DNA of 64,000 bases. Source: Malus domestica. Lineage: Eukaryota; Streptophyta; Magnoliopsida; Rosales; Rosaceae. A program made the translations under genes and the position numbers. The notes under the pieces were generated by a model that searched no databases, was not told the DNA's origin, and was given only the letters and a program-made list of their open reading frames with translations. The DNA is taken from positions 8,515,001 to 8,579,000 of the forward strand of contig NC_091673.1 of the NCBI RefSeq assembly GCF_042453785.1, in the 5' to 3' direction. Of the stretch, positions 35,311 through 49,249 are shown piece after piece; position 1 is the first letter of the stretch, and each line of letters opens with the position of its first letter.

Positions 35311-36537
35311 AAGCTGTCCAATTTCCTTGTCGGCATAATTAATATAAAAAACAGTTATTTTTAATAAATTAGAAATTAAAATAAGAAAGTTTAATTAGGT
35401 CTGCCGGACAGGGATTAGGGAGTCCTACCAGTACCAGTGTATTGAGCTAGCCTAGTCCTAGCATATCCAGAAGAAACTTCCTTTGAGGACAAAACTGCAT
35501 CCATCAAGTACAATGCATGATATAATGAAGAAAGAAATGTGATTTTAAGAGGAATTTTTTTTGGCGGATATGAAAAATTTACGATCTAATACTACAATCA
35601 TGTGAAATTAGTATAAGGCGCTCACATAAGGGTATTAATTGTTTCATGCCAAATTAGGAACAAGATGACACTTACTCTAGATTAAAAGTAAATGTAAATA
35701 ATGCATGCGAACATACATGTATCCTTTATTTGAGTAGGTTGTGGTACTTTTTGTAGGGAGACCCTCAATACTCTTTGATATTTAATTATATGCATGTCTA
35801 ATTGGTATGGAAAATGCCTCACTTAAGGAAACAATCATGGGATTTATTTATTTATTTGTTTTGTTAACTAGGGATTTACTTTTCTTTCATGGCCAGGGAA
35901 AACAACTCTATACCTTTCAAACCTACCTACTAAATTACTAATCATGTTCTACATACATATTCATCCTATTCATACCATTTGATTCCTTAATAATACATAT
36001 ATAAAGTAATATTAGGCGAGTTGAATTACACACCAGGACTGAACTACGACTGTAAAAGCAACCTACCCCTTCTCCCTGTTCAGAGCAGTTGAAAGGAACC
36101 ATGCCCGACAGAACTGCCCCCCTTGCCCTCATATAATCACAAACCAATAAAAACCAACTAAGTATTAGTAAGGTAATAATCCATGCTACTAGTGAGTTTG
36201 TACGACGCTCTACTTTGAAAATTGTTTTACATAATCTTGTGCAGATAACATCACTGTAAAAATTACTCGTCACTAAAGCTGCGATGAAGAGGCATTTTTT
36301 ACAGTTTTACAGAGCTGATCATACGAGAACACAACGCTGAGCTGCAGACTCCGACAAAGTTTGTACAAAACGAAGGTCAGAGAGGAGAGAGAAGGTTTGG
36401 GTACACGTTGGAGAGAGATGCTCACATTTTCCATCCTCTACCCCACACGTGACACGTAGCAAGCAAAGCCATTACGCACATTACAGGTTGGACATTCTGA
36501 TTGGCCTACACCAGAGACAGTTGCGCTGAAGAAAGAA
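35311..36537. other. Intergenic, no supported gene
   Basis: Mostly AT-rich. The minus-strand frame 35938-36273 has one hydrophobic stretch (WIITLLILSWFLLV) but no recognisable family. It is not called as a gene. Confidence 0.5.
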
Positions 36538-36538
36538 A

Positions 36539-36669
36539 ATCATCGGATCAAGTGATCTGGATCTTTGAAATTTTATTTAACGGTAAAAAATTATTATAGC
36601 TTTTAAGAAATCAAAACAGGTGGACCGTTGGATGCAATTTTAAAGGTTCGGATCATTTGATCTGATGAT
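36539..36669. mobile_element. Small MITE-like inverted repeat
   Basis: ATCATCGGATCAAGTGATCT at 36539 and the reverse complement of the right end, ATCATCAGATCAAATGATCC, form about 37-bp arms around a 55-bp centre. No target duplication was identified. Confidence 0.65.
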
Positions 36670-39508
36670 ATTGGTAGAAAAGATCCGGAGATGATCTCTT
36701 CTCCGCTGAAGAGGTCACCCAAAAAGTGGGTGTTGGGTACTGAATTATGATATTGTAGTATTTTTCTTCATTTATAAATGAAAGTTTTCAAATTCAATTC
36801 TCGTCGAAAGTTAATTCGAACCAAATTATTATGTTGAAACCATTATGAAACAGTTTACATTTCAAAATTCATTTGCTGTGAAATTAAATTCAACCTAAAT
36901 TATTATTGATAAGTGATTCAGTTACTTTTCTATGCAGAGTAGATAATAATATAGTAGGTATTAAAAGAAAAAGTGGACAGTAGTGATGGCCTAATGACTT
37001 CGTGACAAGCCTTGATTAAAGTGCCCTTGTGTTCTCGCCCCTGCTTTCTCACCTTTTTACGCTTCTGTCACTGTTGTTGTCTGGTCACCTCCTATATCTT
37101 ATCTCCTTTGATGACAATTTGCCCTTGAATTTGGGTTGTATTTGCTTTCATGCCCGGTTCCTTGTCCAACTTTTGTCTCTTGTTTGTTGCCTCCTATTAG
37201 GTTGACAAGCTTAAAATTGAAAAAAATTGTTAAAAAGATGCCCACTCTATTTACCCATTTACTCTTAAAGGCTTTAGAGGGATCAGATACATCTACACAT
37301 TTACTTAAAAAGGTCTCTCTCATTGTTGGGGTTGATTTTAACTTTATTTTTTGATATATTCCCTTTAACTTAATAACTTTGATTTCAATTTAATAAGCTT
37401 GAGTTTTTGAGTTGAGGCATCATACAAATCAAACGCGTGTTCATTTGTTCAGATCTTAAAAGTTAGTGTAATAAATAGATTATTATTATATTTTACATGT
37501 TTTTTTTTCGCGTGTTGGTGATTGTAATTCCAAATTCTCATAGTATACAATAGAACAAAATTCATCCATCAACATTCCCCCCAATCTATATTCCAAAAAC
37601 AGAGAATAAAAAATCACTAAGCCGGCAACCAAACAGTGGTTAAGATTCCAGAACAAAAAACACGGATAGCAAATAGGCAATAGGATGGAATGGAAGATAG
37701 CACGATGCCAACAATGGCATTGGCACCTCCTACAAGTTCCTATCATTGGCCCTTCTCTCTTTACCAACTCTTTTGACTTTTGGTCCTACCAATCGCAATT
37801 TTGGAAAAGTACGGGGCATCTAATACCATATGCTACCAAGCGGTCCAGTGATAAATGTGCAGACTGCGACTCTTCAATAAATAAAAATATGTGAGAGGTT
37901 CCGCGTTCGGTGCTTTAAGCTGATGAGTTTGTTTAACTATAACCATGAACAGGATAAAATTCTCATAACCTTTCTGGACTCGAAAAAAGTGAATAAGCAT
38001 AACTTGCCATCAGTTGTTCTTTTTTTTAAAAGAAAAAAAAAATGCCATCTGGTTCAAAGCACCAAAGGCTGACATGTCAAAGAATGAAATTACACCCCCA
38101 TGCAAAGGGTACTTTTGTCACTAAAAAGTACAGCCAAACAAACGCATAGAGTTAACGACTTGGCGCCTATAGCGTGTGGAATTTGTCTACTGGGCATCGG
38201 ATGGATCGGGATGTCAACACCAAACGAAAGTTGAGACAAAAAAGCGGCTACTTCTCTGCTCAGTGGGGGTAAACCTTTACGGCCCTCCATTTATAGCGGT
38301 AATTTTTCCGTTCACAAGAAACATTTTTACGTTATGTTATTATTCAATTTAATTGTTGTGGAAAATCATTTTAACCCTTATACAATTACTTATCAGTTTG
38401 ATCGACACATATTCTTTTTATTTAATAAAAAGAGATCAAGGTGATTTCGTTATTACAATTCATTATTTTAGAGTTAAAAACAAAAAAAAATTCACAAAGA
38501 CATACCTATTGTTCATAAAAATTCTCCTAAATATTTTTATTCATATTTTTATGAGTAATGCTACATTTATTAACTAGTTGTACTATTATTTGTACTATCT
38601 CTTTAATAAAAATAAGTCTCGTCAAAGCATATAGATCTTATTTTTATTAGAAAGATGACACAAATGATGGTTGAACTAGAGAATAAGTATAAACAAATTA
38701 TATAACATTTGGTTTTGTTTTTATTTTATTTAAAATATAAAATATAAAATTTTATATTTTCTCCTGGGTGGAAGTTTTGGATAGAGATAATGGCCCTGTG
38801 CTAGCAAGACATCTCTAATTTGCTACCACCATATTCTTGCAGAACTTGTCTCACAGGTTCTTCTTCGTTCTTCCTAGTTCTAAATGTCCATGAGTCATCC
38901 ACACTTGCAAGCTTCTTCTTCTTCCACTACCAAACTTGCTACTTCCACCATTACCTTTATTCCTTATGGTGTTTTCAGTGCTTCTTCTGTGCATAGATCT
39001 CTCCAGCTGGGTGTGCTCAATTGTTAGCAAACAAAACCCACATGCTCGAACTTGTTCTGGTATGATTTCACGAATTTAAGGACGAGGTTTTCCTGTCAGA
39101 TTCTCTGTTGGTTTGTTACCAAATTTGGAATCTTTGCTGTCCCATTTGCTTGTTTTGGGTTTTGGTTGGTGGCTGGAGAGAATAATCAAATCAATTTCTT
39201 CTTAGAAGTTAGAAAAACCAGACTGAATCTTGGGATTCTCTTGTCTTCTTGGGTGTGGTGGAAGTAAATTCATTGTCTTTTCCTGGTTTTGGGTGTCCTG
39301 TTTCTGCCTGCTGCTGCACACCCGAATTTGAAGTTATTTGGGTGTGGATAAGGGTAACTTCTACCGACACACATCCTACCAAGAATCCCAAAATCTTCGT
39401 GGCTGCAGTGGATTCAAGGTCGGTGGGTTTGTTCTTCCAAGCTTGGAATTTTACTTCTAAATGTTGGGTTTTGCTGGACAGTTCCTGTAGATTTGATAGT
39501 TGGTGTCT

Positions 39509-39554
<46 letters not shown>

Positions 39555-39586
39555 TTGTAGTTAATTTGCTTGGTTTACTGTGGTGG
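36670..39586. other. Intergenic DNA, then promoter and 5' UTR of the AHK3-like gene
   Basis: No gene is supported before about 38.8 kb. From about 38800 the sequence becomes CT-rich and transcribed-like, leading into the histidine kinase start at 39587. A (CT)n run at about 39512-39549 sits 38 bp before the ATG. Confidence 0.5.
39512..39549. repeat. (CT)n microsatellite in the AHK3-like 5' UTR
   Basis: About 19 uninterrupted CT units lie 38 bp upstream of the start codon. CT-rich leaders are common in plant genes, and the length is likely polymorphic. Confidence 0.9.
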
Positions 39587-42500
39587 ATGAGTGTTTTCCA
39601 TGTATTTGGGTTCGGTTTAAAGGTGGGGCATCTGCTTTGGATGCTATGTTGCTGGATTGTATCTGTAATTTCCATGAACTGGTACCTCACTGGTGGGATT
39701 GTGACAGACACCAAGGCAGGATTGCTTGGTGAAGCTGCCAATATGTGCCTCAAATGGTGGGAGAAAATCCCAATGAACATCTGCAAGATCCGCTACCATT
39801 ACTACCAGTATATCGGGTCGAAGAGAGTCCGAAAAAGGTGGTGGAAGGGGCTTTTGTTTACGTGGGTGGTTGGATGGACAATTGGGAGCCTCTGGATCTT
39901 GTGGTACATGAGCTCACAGGCTAGTGAGAAGAGGAAGGAGACTCTTGCAAGTATGTGTGATGAGAGGGCTAGGATGTTGCAGGATCAGTTTAATGTCAGC
40001 ATGAACCATATTCAGGCCATGTCGATACTGATCTCGACATTCCACCACGGGAAGTACCCGTCTGCCATTGATCAGGTAAAGAGATCATCTTTCATCTTTG
40101 GGTAATTTTAGGATGGTAAATATGCTGGAATTGATGTTTCTCATTGGTGCTTTTGATGCATGCAGGTTAATTGGTGTTTTATGTCACTCAGTTTGATGTT
40201 AATTGGCCAAGTACCTGTCTGTTAATTAACTGTTTTGGCTACATAACTGTCTTAGTTGATGCATTTCGTTCGTGTGGGTATTTTGTAGCGGTTTCTCAAC
40301 CGGTGTTAATTTGATACGCTTAGCTTGTTTTAGTTTCAGATATACAGAACTGAGCTTTCTTTAGCAATGATGCTAGTTATCTAGTCGATAGAACATCCTA
40401 ACTTTCGTAACCTGCAGAAAACTTTTGCGCGGTACACTGAAAGAACTGCTTTTGAGAGACCCCTCACAAGTGGCGTGGCATATGCTGCAAGGGTGCTCCA
40501 CTTGGAAAAGGAACAATTTGAGAAGCAGCAGGGCTGGACTATAAAGAGAATGGATACCCTCGAACAAAACCAGGTTCATAAGAATGACTATGCCCCAGAA
40601 GCCTTGGAACCATCCCCAGTTCAGGAAGAATATGCTCCTGTTATCTTTGCACAGGATACCGTTAGACACATCATCTCTTACGATATGCTGACCGGGAAGG
40701 TATTTCATTATCTAGTTTCTGTCGTCAACTTGTCACAATACAACTATACTGGTAGATCCAATCGAATTATATTATTGTAATTAAGCAGCATGTTAATTAC
40801 AATTAGTAGTTGTCTAGGATCTTTTACTTTTATTTTGCAGTCGTGCTGTATCCAAAGTCTAGATTATAGTACCTTTCTCTTAGAAATTTAGAAAGCTCTT
40901 CAACATTGTCTCATGTTATCTAGAAAAATTTGGTTTCCTGATTTGCGATCCTCAACCGTTAAGTTTCATTCATTTGCGTTGCAACAGGAAGATCGACAAA
41001 ACGTGTTGCGTGCTAGAGAATCAGGAAAGGGGGTTCTAACTGCTCCTTTTCGGTTGCTTAAAACAAACCGCCTTGGAGTAATACTGACATTTGCTGTCTA
41101 CAAAAGAGATCTGCCCTCAAATGCAACTCCAAATGAAAGAATTCAAGCAACTGACGGGTATGCTTTCTATGAATGAGAACATGCTAATATTAAGAACGTA
41201 CTGCAAGTTTTCTGCCAATAAAAAGCATATTCACAGTCCTTTATGGTATCATCAAGGCCTAGAAGTGCTGTCAGCAGACAGGGAATTGCTGTTAATGCTA
41301 AACTTGTAATATTCAGAGTGGTCATACTTTCGAAGTTTTTTAATCCTGTTGTTTCTGCCAACCAGGTATCTCGGTGGAATCTTTCATATTGAGTCACTTG
41401 TGGAGAAGTTACTTCAACAACTTGCTAGCAAGCAAACCATCCTTGTGAACGTGTATGACACTACCAATCAGTCGCATCCAATCAGCATGTATGGTTCAAA
41501 TGTTTCAGATGATGGATTGCAGCACATAAGCTCCTTAAGTTTTGGAGATCCCTTAAGGAACCATGAGATGCGGTGCAGGTAATCACCAAGTCTTGTGCTC
41601 TTATGTTATATGCCTCTCCTTGGTCTCTGGTAACGGGTCTAAGTTTGTTTCACTTATTGTAATCAACTCTATTTCTGAGGCACCTAGGCATCTAGAAAGT
41701 CTTGTAGAACTGTATTCAGAAGCCAAGTTTATTTTTTATGCAGGTTCAAACATAAGCCACCATGGCCGTGGTTAGCCATTACAACTTCTTTTGGAATCCT
41801 CGTGATTGCATTTCTTGTTGGATACATTTTCCATGCAACTGTAAATAGGATTGCCAAAGTGGAGGATGATTTCCGTAAGATGATGGAGCTCAAGAAACAG
41901 GCTGAGGCAGCTGATGTTGCCAAATCTCAGGTACTTTCTGACTTTTGTTAATGCAGGAAAAATTTGTTTGGAATTGTACTATTCTTGTGCCTAATCAGAT
42001 CTTAATCCTATGTAGTTTCTTGCAACTGTTTCGCACGAGATCAGAACCCCGATGAATGGTGTCCTAGGTGAGTTCTTGAGACTGCTGCCGTTATTTGTTT
42101 AAAATCATGTCCCTGCATTGCTCAAAATCTTCGAGTAAAACTACAGCCAAAAGAGCTTGCCGAACATTGACAGTTCTGTTCCTTTTCAGGAATGTTACAT
42201 ATGCTAATGGACACAAATCTGGATGTTACTCAACTAGATTATGTCCGAACTGCCCAGGGAAGTGGAAAAGCTCTTGTCTCACTTATAAATGAGGTGTTGG
42301 ACCAGGCAAAGATTGACTCTGGTAAGCTGGAGCTTGAGGCGTTGCGTTTTGATCTGCGAGCTATTCTGGATGATGTTTTGTCACTCTTTTCAGGGAAGTC
42401 TCAAGAAAAAGGAGTAGAGGTAAATAACATTTCCACCCCTGGCACTTCCCCAGAACTTTTTTTATGTGTGGTTTTCTGCTCCGAGTTTTCATGGTAATAA

Positions 42501-44424
42501 CTGAAATGAAATTTGCATGACCAAATTTTTGGGGAGAGCAGTTGGCAGTATACATCTCAGATCAGGTTCCTGATATGCTTATTGGTGATCCCGGAAGGTT
42601 TCGGCAGATTATCACCAATCTCATTGGGAATTCAATCAAAGTAAGTGTCTAGTTGGTTCTCAACTCTTGGTTAAAATGATGAGACTTTGTTAAATATGGG
42701 AAATGAATTCTATTTAACTAGAATTCACAAAATATTAGGACGGGGAAGAAACCAAGCGATGCTGTCTGCTTTCTGTATAAATAGTTCTGAAATTGATTAT
42801 TTTATGTACAGTTCACAGAGAAAGGACACATCTTTGTCACGGTTCATCTTGTCGAGGAGCTGATTGGCTCGATAGATGTTGAGACTGAATCATCATCGAA
42901 GAACACCTTGAGCGGTTTCCCTGTAGCAGATAGACGCCGCAGTTGGGGAGGATTTAGGTGTTTTGGTCAAGATGGATCGACGAACCAATTCTCATCCTCT
43001 GACCTCATCAATATTATTGTATCTGTTGAGGACACAGGAGTAGGAATCCCTCTAGAAGCACAATCTCGTGTTTTCACTCCTTTTATGCAGGTGGGACCAT
43101 CCATCTCACGTACACATGGAGGCACAGGAATTGGGCTAAGCATAAGCAAGTGTTTGGTTGGCCTCATGAAAGGGGAAATCGGGTTTGTGAGCATTCCCAA
43201 GATTGGTTCCACTTTTACATTTACTGCTGTTTTCACCAATGTCAGCTCCAATTCAAACGAGTTAACAATCCAGCAAATGAACAGCCAGTCAAATGCTGCA
43301 TCCTCAGAATTTAATGGCATGACGGCATTAGTAGTGGACCAAAGACCTGTTAGAGCCAAGATGTCAAGATATCATATCCAACGGCTTGGAATTTGTGTTG
43401 AAGTAGTTTCTGATTTGAATCAGGGTTTATCTAGCATAATCTCTGGGAATACCACCATCAATATGGTCCTTGTTGAACAGGAAGTCTGGGACAAAGATTC
43501 GAGCACCTCAGCTCTCTTTGTCAATAATTTACGGAAAATTGATGGACAGGTTCCTCTAAAACTGTTCATTCTCACCAATTCTATAAGCTCATGCAGAATA
43601 AGTTCTGCAACTTCAGGTGTCTCTACCCCAACTGTCATCATGAAGCCTCTCAGGGCAAGCATGCTTGCTGCCTCACTACAACGAGCCATGGGAGTTGGTA
43701 ACAAGGGAAATCTCCGGAATGGGGACCTCCCAAGTTTGTCTCTCCGCAATCTTCTGCTCGGGAGAAAAATTCTTATTATAGATGATAATAATGTGAATCT
43801 CAGAGTAGCTGCTGGTGCTTTGAAGAAGTATGGGGCTGAGGTGGTCTGTGCAGACAGTGGTAAAAAGGCCATCTCACTGCTTACGCCGCCCCACCATTTT
43901 GATGCCTGCTTCATGGATATCCAGATGCCAGAGATGGACGGGTGAGTGATGCTTCTAGTTTAGAAAGCTTTCATTTTTGAAAACCTTACTGAAATGTCAG
44001 AGTACTAAAAAACTTGCTTTTTTGGCCTGTCTTGCAAGTCAACTTATATATGATGGTAGTTGTTTGTAGTTCATTCATAAAAAAACTCACCTTCGGTTGT
44101 GTACTTGGCTAGTTTTTGGCCTCTAGATTTATATGTTCCATTTATTTCCCTCACAGGTTTGAAGCTACAAGGAGAATACGCAACATGGAATGCAATATCA
44201 GTAACCATATTCAGCATGGCGAAGTTTCTGCAGAGGATTATGAAAATATTCAAGCATGGCATGTACCCATTCTGGCCATGACTGCAGACGTAATTCAGGC
44301 AACCCATGAGGAATGTACAAGGTGCGGAATGGATGGATATGTTTCAAAACCATTCGAAGCTGAACAGCTTTATCGCGAAGTTTCACGTTTTTTCCAATCT
44401 ACAACAACTGGGAGCTTGGAGTGA
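39587..44424 (+). CDS. AHK3: Cytokinin receptor histidine kinase, AHK3 ortholog
   Basis: Ten coding exons (39587-40075, 40418-40699, 40988-41157, 41366-41578, 41744-41930, 42016-42067, 42190-42419, 42542-42640, 42812-43941, 44157-44424) join in frame to 1039 aa, near the 1036 aa of Arabidopsis AHK3, which it closely resembles. Membrane spans lie at about 88-108 and 394-414 and bracket the cytokinin-binding CHASE domain. The kinase core has the phospho-accepting His at 454 ([13 protein letters not shown]), N-box [12 protein letters not shown]1 VEDTGVGIP and G2 [12 protein letters not shown] degenerate receiver-like segment follows, then a receiver with acidic pocket LIIDDNN and phospho-accepting Asp 943 ([11 protein letters not shown]). 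It signals from the ER/plasma membrane via phosphotransfer proteins to type-B response regulators. All key residues are intact. Confidence 0.97.
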
Positions 44425-45645
44425 GGACTTGAATTGATGAGTTGCAGATGGCATAAGCTCAGGCATCGTTTCTCCAGGACACTGTAAATGGATCCAGAAT
44501 TTTCCACGGAGTAAGTTTTTATTGACAAAGATTTAGTTTGCGCTCGCTAATGCTCCATGTCTTTTCATTGTGTTTGAGGGCCGTCAGGAACTGACAACAC
44601 ACTGCCTCATCGTCTAATTTTTCAGGAGAACATGTCTTTTGTCACAGAGAGCGTATATCGGAGCCCTGCTCGATTACTTGGGATCCAAGTCGGTTTTTCT
44701 TTTCCCTTGTAATTTTTCGATGGGCCAGATATCAAAGCCGGTTCATTCTCCTTGTACAGTTGATCCATCTCAAGAACCGATGACTTGAAATCCCGAATCA
44801 TTTGGGGGTGAAATGGAAGCTCTGGGTTTGGATTCCGGTTCTGATTCCGAGTTTAACGATGGAAGTTTGCATCGTTGAAGATATATCACACTTTTCTTAG
44901 CACCAGTACTATGTATAGATTGATTTGGCCGTGAGGAGGAACTTCTGGAGCTTATCCTGGGAAGATGTTGGAGGATCCACCATGTACATTTGTAGAGTTT
45001 GATCAAATGTAGGATTTGACGTCAACTATACAATGTTTGGTAATTTGAGAAAATCTCATTATTTTTTTGTCTGATTTGTACCTTTCAAAGAATATGTTGA
45101 AAACATGCTTAAGAGTTAAAGCCTGATCATGTCATTCGTAGCGGCATCTTTCAGAGTATTTATTTTAGTTCTGTCCAAAATTAGACAACCTTGTTGAAAA
45201 TCTGTCAATTATTCTATCGAAGGGAGGGTTGTTTTGTTTCATTTTGTTTGGTTAAAGCCTTTGAATTTGCAATAGAAAGAAATCTCAATTATTATAAATC
45301 AATTAATATAATTTCGGGTGTTTTATAATTCATGTGAATGAAGTATTTTGTTGATCGTAACTTTAAAAGCTAGTGAATTTTACAATGATGATTAAAGAGG
45401 TTAAAATATCTCATTTGTCTCTCTTTTCTCGAAAAAATAAATTACCATACTGAAGCTACAAGCTAATTCCTTTTATAATAAAAAAAAGCAAGAATCAAAA
45501 TAAAACGTTTAAAATAAAAAACAAAAATAATAATAACAACCAGCGTCAGTCACGCGGCAATATTTTTGGATTAGGATTGATAATTCAAAATTATAGTTTT
45601 AACCCCACCCCCGCCCCCAGAAAAATCAATTAATTAAAATAAAAT
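44425..45645. other. AHK3-like 3' UTR and spacer before NTF2
   Basis: 44425 to about 45010 is probably 3' UTR. The remainder is AT-rich spacer. No coding sequence is supported. Confidence 0.55.
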
Positions 45646-45649
45646 TAGA

Positions 45650-45657
45650 TATAAAAA
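45650..45657 (+). promoter_or_regulatory. TATA box of the NTF2 gene
   Basis: TATAAAAA lies 137 bp upstream of the NTF2 start codon, with a pyrimidine-rich stretch about 30 bp downstream as a plausible transcription start. Confidence 0.6.
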
Positions 45658-45786
45658 CCTAGCCACTCGGTCACAGCTTGTCTCAACTCGCTCCGTATCC
45701 TTCCATCGCTTTGTTTTGCAGCAGTCCCTTCCAACAAATTTCACAGTCGAGTCTCCTCTGCGGCGCGGCGATCAGGTGCGGCGGCG

Positions 45787-47957
45787 ATGGATCCAGACGC
45801 ACTTTCCAAGGCCTTCGTGGAGCACTACTACACGTTGTTCGACGCCAACCGCGGCGCCTTGGCGAATCTGTACCAGGAAACCTCGATGTTGACCTTCGAA
45901 GGTCAGAAGATCCAAGGGTCACAAAGCATCGTGGCCAAGCTCACCAGCCTCCCTTTCCAGCAGTGCCAGCACAGCATCACCACCGTCGATTGCCAGCCCT
46001 CTGGCCCCGCCGGCGGCATGCTCGTCTTCGTTAGCGGCAATCTCCAGCTCGCCGGCGAACAGCACGCTCTCAAGTTCAGCCAGGTCCAATATTTATTTGT
46101 TTTCTAAATTCGTCTTTGCTTTAATCTTTTGCGGCGATTCTAGGGTTTTAGATGCGACTCATTTGCTGTTCTGCTGCTAAATCGGCTTGCGATCGGTGGT
46201 TGTGGCGATTTGATTGTCGTTGCGTTTCTGCTGGTGCTATGAGCAGGATTATGAGTTTTCTTGGCTATGATATTAGGGATTTTGGCTTCTGAGATCGAAG
46301 TTTAGTCCTCGATCTACTCGAAGATCATGTATACAAATCCGATAGTGGAACTGGCATCATAGATTGACTGTGATTGGTTAGATTTATCAGGTGTTTTTCT
46401 GTATGTGATTTTGATTTGTGGACCTTATGATTATATGCATGCGATTTATTTAGTGCTTGTGTGATTGTAATTTCAGTCGGATTCAGCCGCGTGTGCTTAT
46501 GCAAGTTTCTCTCTGCGGATTACTCGCAGAGATGGACATTTGTAGCTTTGAGTATTCTGATTTTGTTTCTTTTACATTGTGTTTGATTTGAGCTCACAGT
46601 GGATTTTATGCTCGTTCGATGTTTCTTTCTGTTTATACACATCAATTGAAGATTATTAGTTGATTTAGCAATGCCTTTTGTTATTTAGATATGGCTTCTG
46701 CTGTAAAAGGGGGGAAACAAATGCACATTGTAGATGACGTTGAACCGTCTGCATAAAAGTGCTGTTTTCTCTTTTGAATTCTTAGTTTTGACTAAATAGT
46801 TGTTTCATTTTCATGTGGCCTAAATTTTGGTGGATAGGTCCACAAAATTCTCGTTTTCTAATTTCACATTAGAAAGTTTTACATTGTCTTGTTATGTATT
46901 TTGGATTTCATGTTTGCTATTTATTGTTCGGAATTCTATTTGTGTCTATCCATTATCTCTCTTGCCTTTAATTGCTTTGTTGGTAATGTGAAGGGTCTCG
47001 TATCACCTTCTGCTTTATGGGCACCCATTTTACAGGGATCTTGGACAATGTGTAGTGATTTACAATTCGAAACTGCTTGATTCGCTATCCTTTTCAATAA
47101 AAATGTTCGCAGTTGCTAACTGATAAATAAAAGCTTGGGATGGGTTTACATGACCTAAGAATGCTAATTAAGTTGGTCCCTTCGGTTTTCTGATTCAATT
47201 GTGACGTGTCATGCACCGACTGACATTTTGTTATTGTGCGGTATATATGCATTTCTTTGGCATATAACTGCGGCTACTTTCTGCTTGCACTCAGCCATCA
47301 TCTATGATACCCAGTGATAGAACTCCAGAATTAATTTTCGCTCCCGCTCCCCTCCCTCTTGCATTGGGATATAACAGTGTGTTTGCATGAGCCCCTTTAG
47401 GGATAAGAAATCCATTCTGTGTCTTCTTGTTGGCTTGCATGCCCTGTTTATCATTATAGGCGTATAGGCATACCTGCTGCTTGTATTGACATTGTGAGCT
47501 GTCTTCTGGTGTTGTCATTATCACTTTGCTTGATCACGACGTCAACAGCTTTTCACTTATGCAAAACCATTACATGTGTACTAGGTCACTTTTCAAAAAT
47601 TTTATGCGGTTGTATATTTCAGATAACTGATTAAATAATTCCAAGTTTCCCAAAATTGTTCTTAAACCTGTTGCAAATGCGTATTCTACGATGTTTACTT
47701 ATTTTAGATAGAGGGTATTGGCCTGTGTCTGTCTTTTATCGATTCCAATTTCTATGTGGTTTACCATTTATGTAGGATTTTGAAGATCTTGAAAGATTCG
47801 TCTTTGCAATGTAGTTTACTCGTTTTTGTTTCCCATCTGCAGCCAGCTTTTACCTAACCATAGTTCTTCATTTCGTTTCCAGATGTTCCATCTGATGCCG
47901 ACTCAACAGGGAAGCTTCTACGTGCTCAATGACATTTTCCGGTTGAACTATGCGTGA
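45787..47957 (+). CDS. NTF2: Nuclear transport factor 2 (NTF2)
   Basis: Two coding exons, 45787-46083 and 47883-47957, flank a 1.8-kb GT-AG intron and encode 123 aa. The sequence begins MDPDALSKAFVEHYYTLFD and ends FYVLNDIFRLNYA, spanning the entire NTF2 fold with the family motifs LYQETSMLTFEGQKIQG, KLTSLPFQQ and MLVFVSGNLQL. NTF2 imports RanGDP into the nucleus through FG-nucleoporins and so maintains the Ran gradient. Length and ends match Arabidopsis NTF2A/NTF2B, so the model is complete. It lies just downstream of the AHK3-like gene in the same orientation, as in Arabidopsis (At1g27310 beside At1g27320, from memory). Confidence 0.96.
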
Positions 47958-49249
47958 AGACGAGATTATGAACCACATTTCAACAAAAGGGTGGGATTAT
48001 GTGTGGCCTCTCTCTGTTGCCCTGTTATTGTTTAGTTTCTAGGGATCTGAAATGGAAAGTATGAACGTTCTTTCGGGTCTTTTTCGGTTGGTGATGTGTT
48101 TAGTGTTGTTGAATGTGGTTTTTGTGTCTCTTAAAAGTTTTAGAAATTTGAAAGATTGTTATTGGTTAAATTGATGATGTTACCTTACTGGGTAATTGTC
48201 TAAATGAATACAGTTATTGGAGGTTTGAAAACGAGATCTGTTTCTTTTCTCCAATTACTCTTCCAATATGAGTTTGTGAAGGGGTATTGTTTTGCTGAAA
48301 TATCTAGTAATGGGTATTATGATAGTGAGATTTTTTGAAAATATTTTTAAAATAACTGAAAGCGTTTTTGGTAAAAATGTTTTTGGAATCAATTCTTAGT
48401 AAAATGCAAGTGAATCCTGATAATGTACTTGAAGTGCTTTTGGAATTCAAAATTATTTTCTCTAAAAACATTCAGTTATTTTAAAAGCACTTCTAAATGA
48501 ATCATTTATTTGGTTTTCTAGCTTCCCTTTCCGACAAGTTATGTTGGGTAGGAATGGGCAAAAGTTCTGGATAACTGGCCGAACTGCCTGACTCAGATCG
48601 AACCCGCATTGGAATGCCTAGGCGTCATTAACATTGCAGTGTGCATATGTATTATTACTTTTCGCTGCCATAAAGCACCATCTGCAGTTTGGCCGGTTTG
48701 GTTCGGTTTTCTCATATGTGCAAGGGACGGGACGTTCGACCGTGTCTTGTTGAACCCAGGCAAAGATCATGCTAAACAACGTCATGATATCATGAAAGCA
48801 TTAACCAAATGAGCAGTAGACTCTTTACAAAAATGTCAAAAGTCACCACTTCACCAATTCCACGCACATAATTGGCACCACCGATTGCCTGAGCTCTAGC
48901 CCTGCCGGCGACATTTTTACAAAAAACTTATGATTTGTATGTAATAAGAAGAAACAAAAAACTAAGGAGCCAAGCAATTTTCGAACAGGACTCACGCAAC
49001 ACCAACAAGTACATTCACAGTTTGTTCTCAAGCAGGCAAACGCTCTTTGAGCTTTCCCTTGTCAAACATAGAAGCTTCAAAGATGTCACCATTAACACCA
49101 ACATTATACCTAAATTATCTTCAATGTTATTCTCGAATTTGAACCGGAGCAGACGAAAAACAAAGCAGGCAAGGCAACGCACGATCGACTCTTCTTTTTC
49201 GTCGAAAGTTCAATGCTTTTCACTTAGATTAGCATCTGGTAAGGGGAAC
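47958..49249. other. NTF2 3' region and spacer, with a MITE remnant
   Basis: Contains the NTF2 3' UTR, an inverted-repeat remnant (about 48326-48510), and the 3' side of the minus-strand membrane-protein gene. No further gene is supported. Confidence 0.5.
48326..48510. mobile_element. MITE remnant (AGTGCTTTT type)
   Basis: TTTTAAAATAACTGAA at 48345-48360 is perfectly inverted at 48471-48486. Flanking AGTGCTTTT/AAAGCACTT segments extend the arms. No target duplication was resolved. Confidence 0.6.

Noticed and set aside
35938-36273. Secreted cysteine-rich peptide gene
   Set aside because: The hydrophobic segment is internal, there is no proper signal peptide, and the Cys pattern does not match a known plant peptide family.
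42967-43359. Minus-strand frames opposite the histidine kinase exon
   Set aside because: Antisense shadows of the long AHK3 exon 9.
46084-47882. Possible gene inside the long NTF2 intron
   Set aside because: Only short frames are present; the sequence is T-rich intron with no domain.
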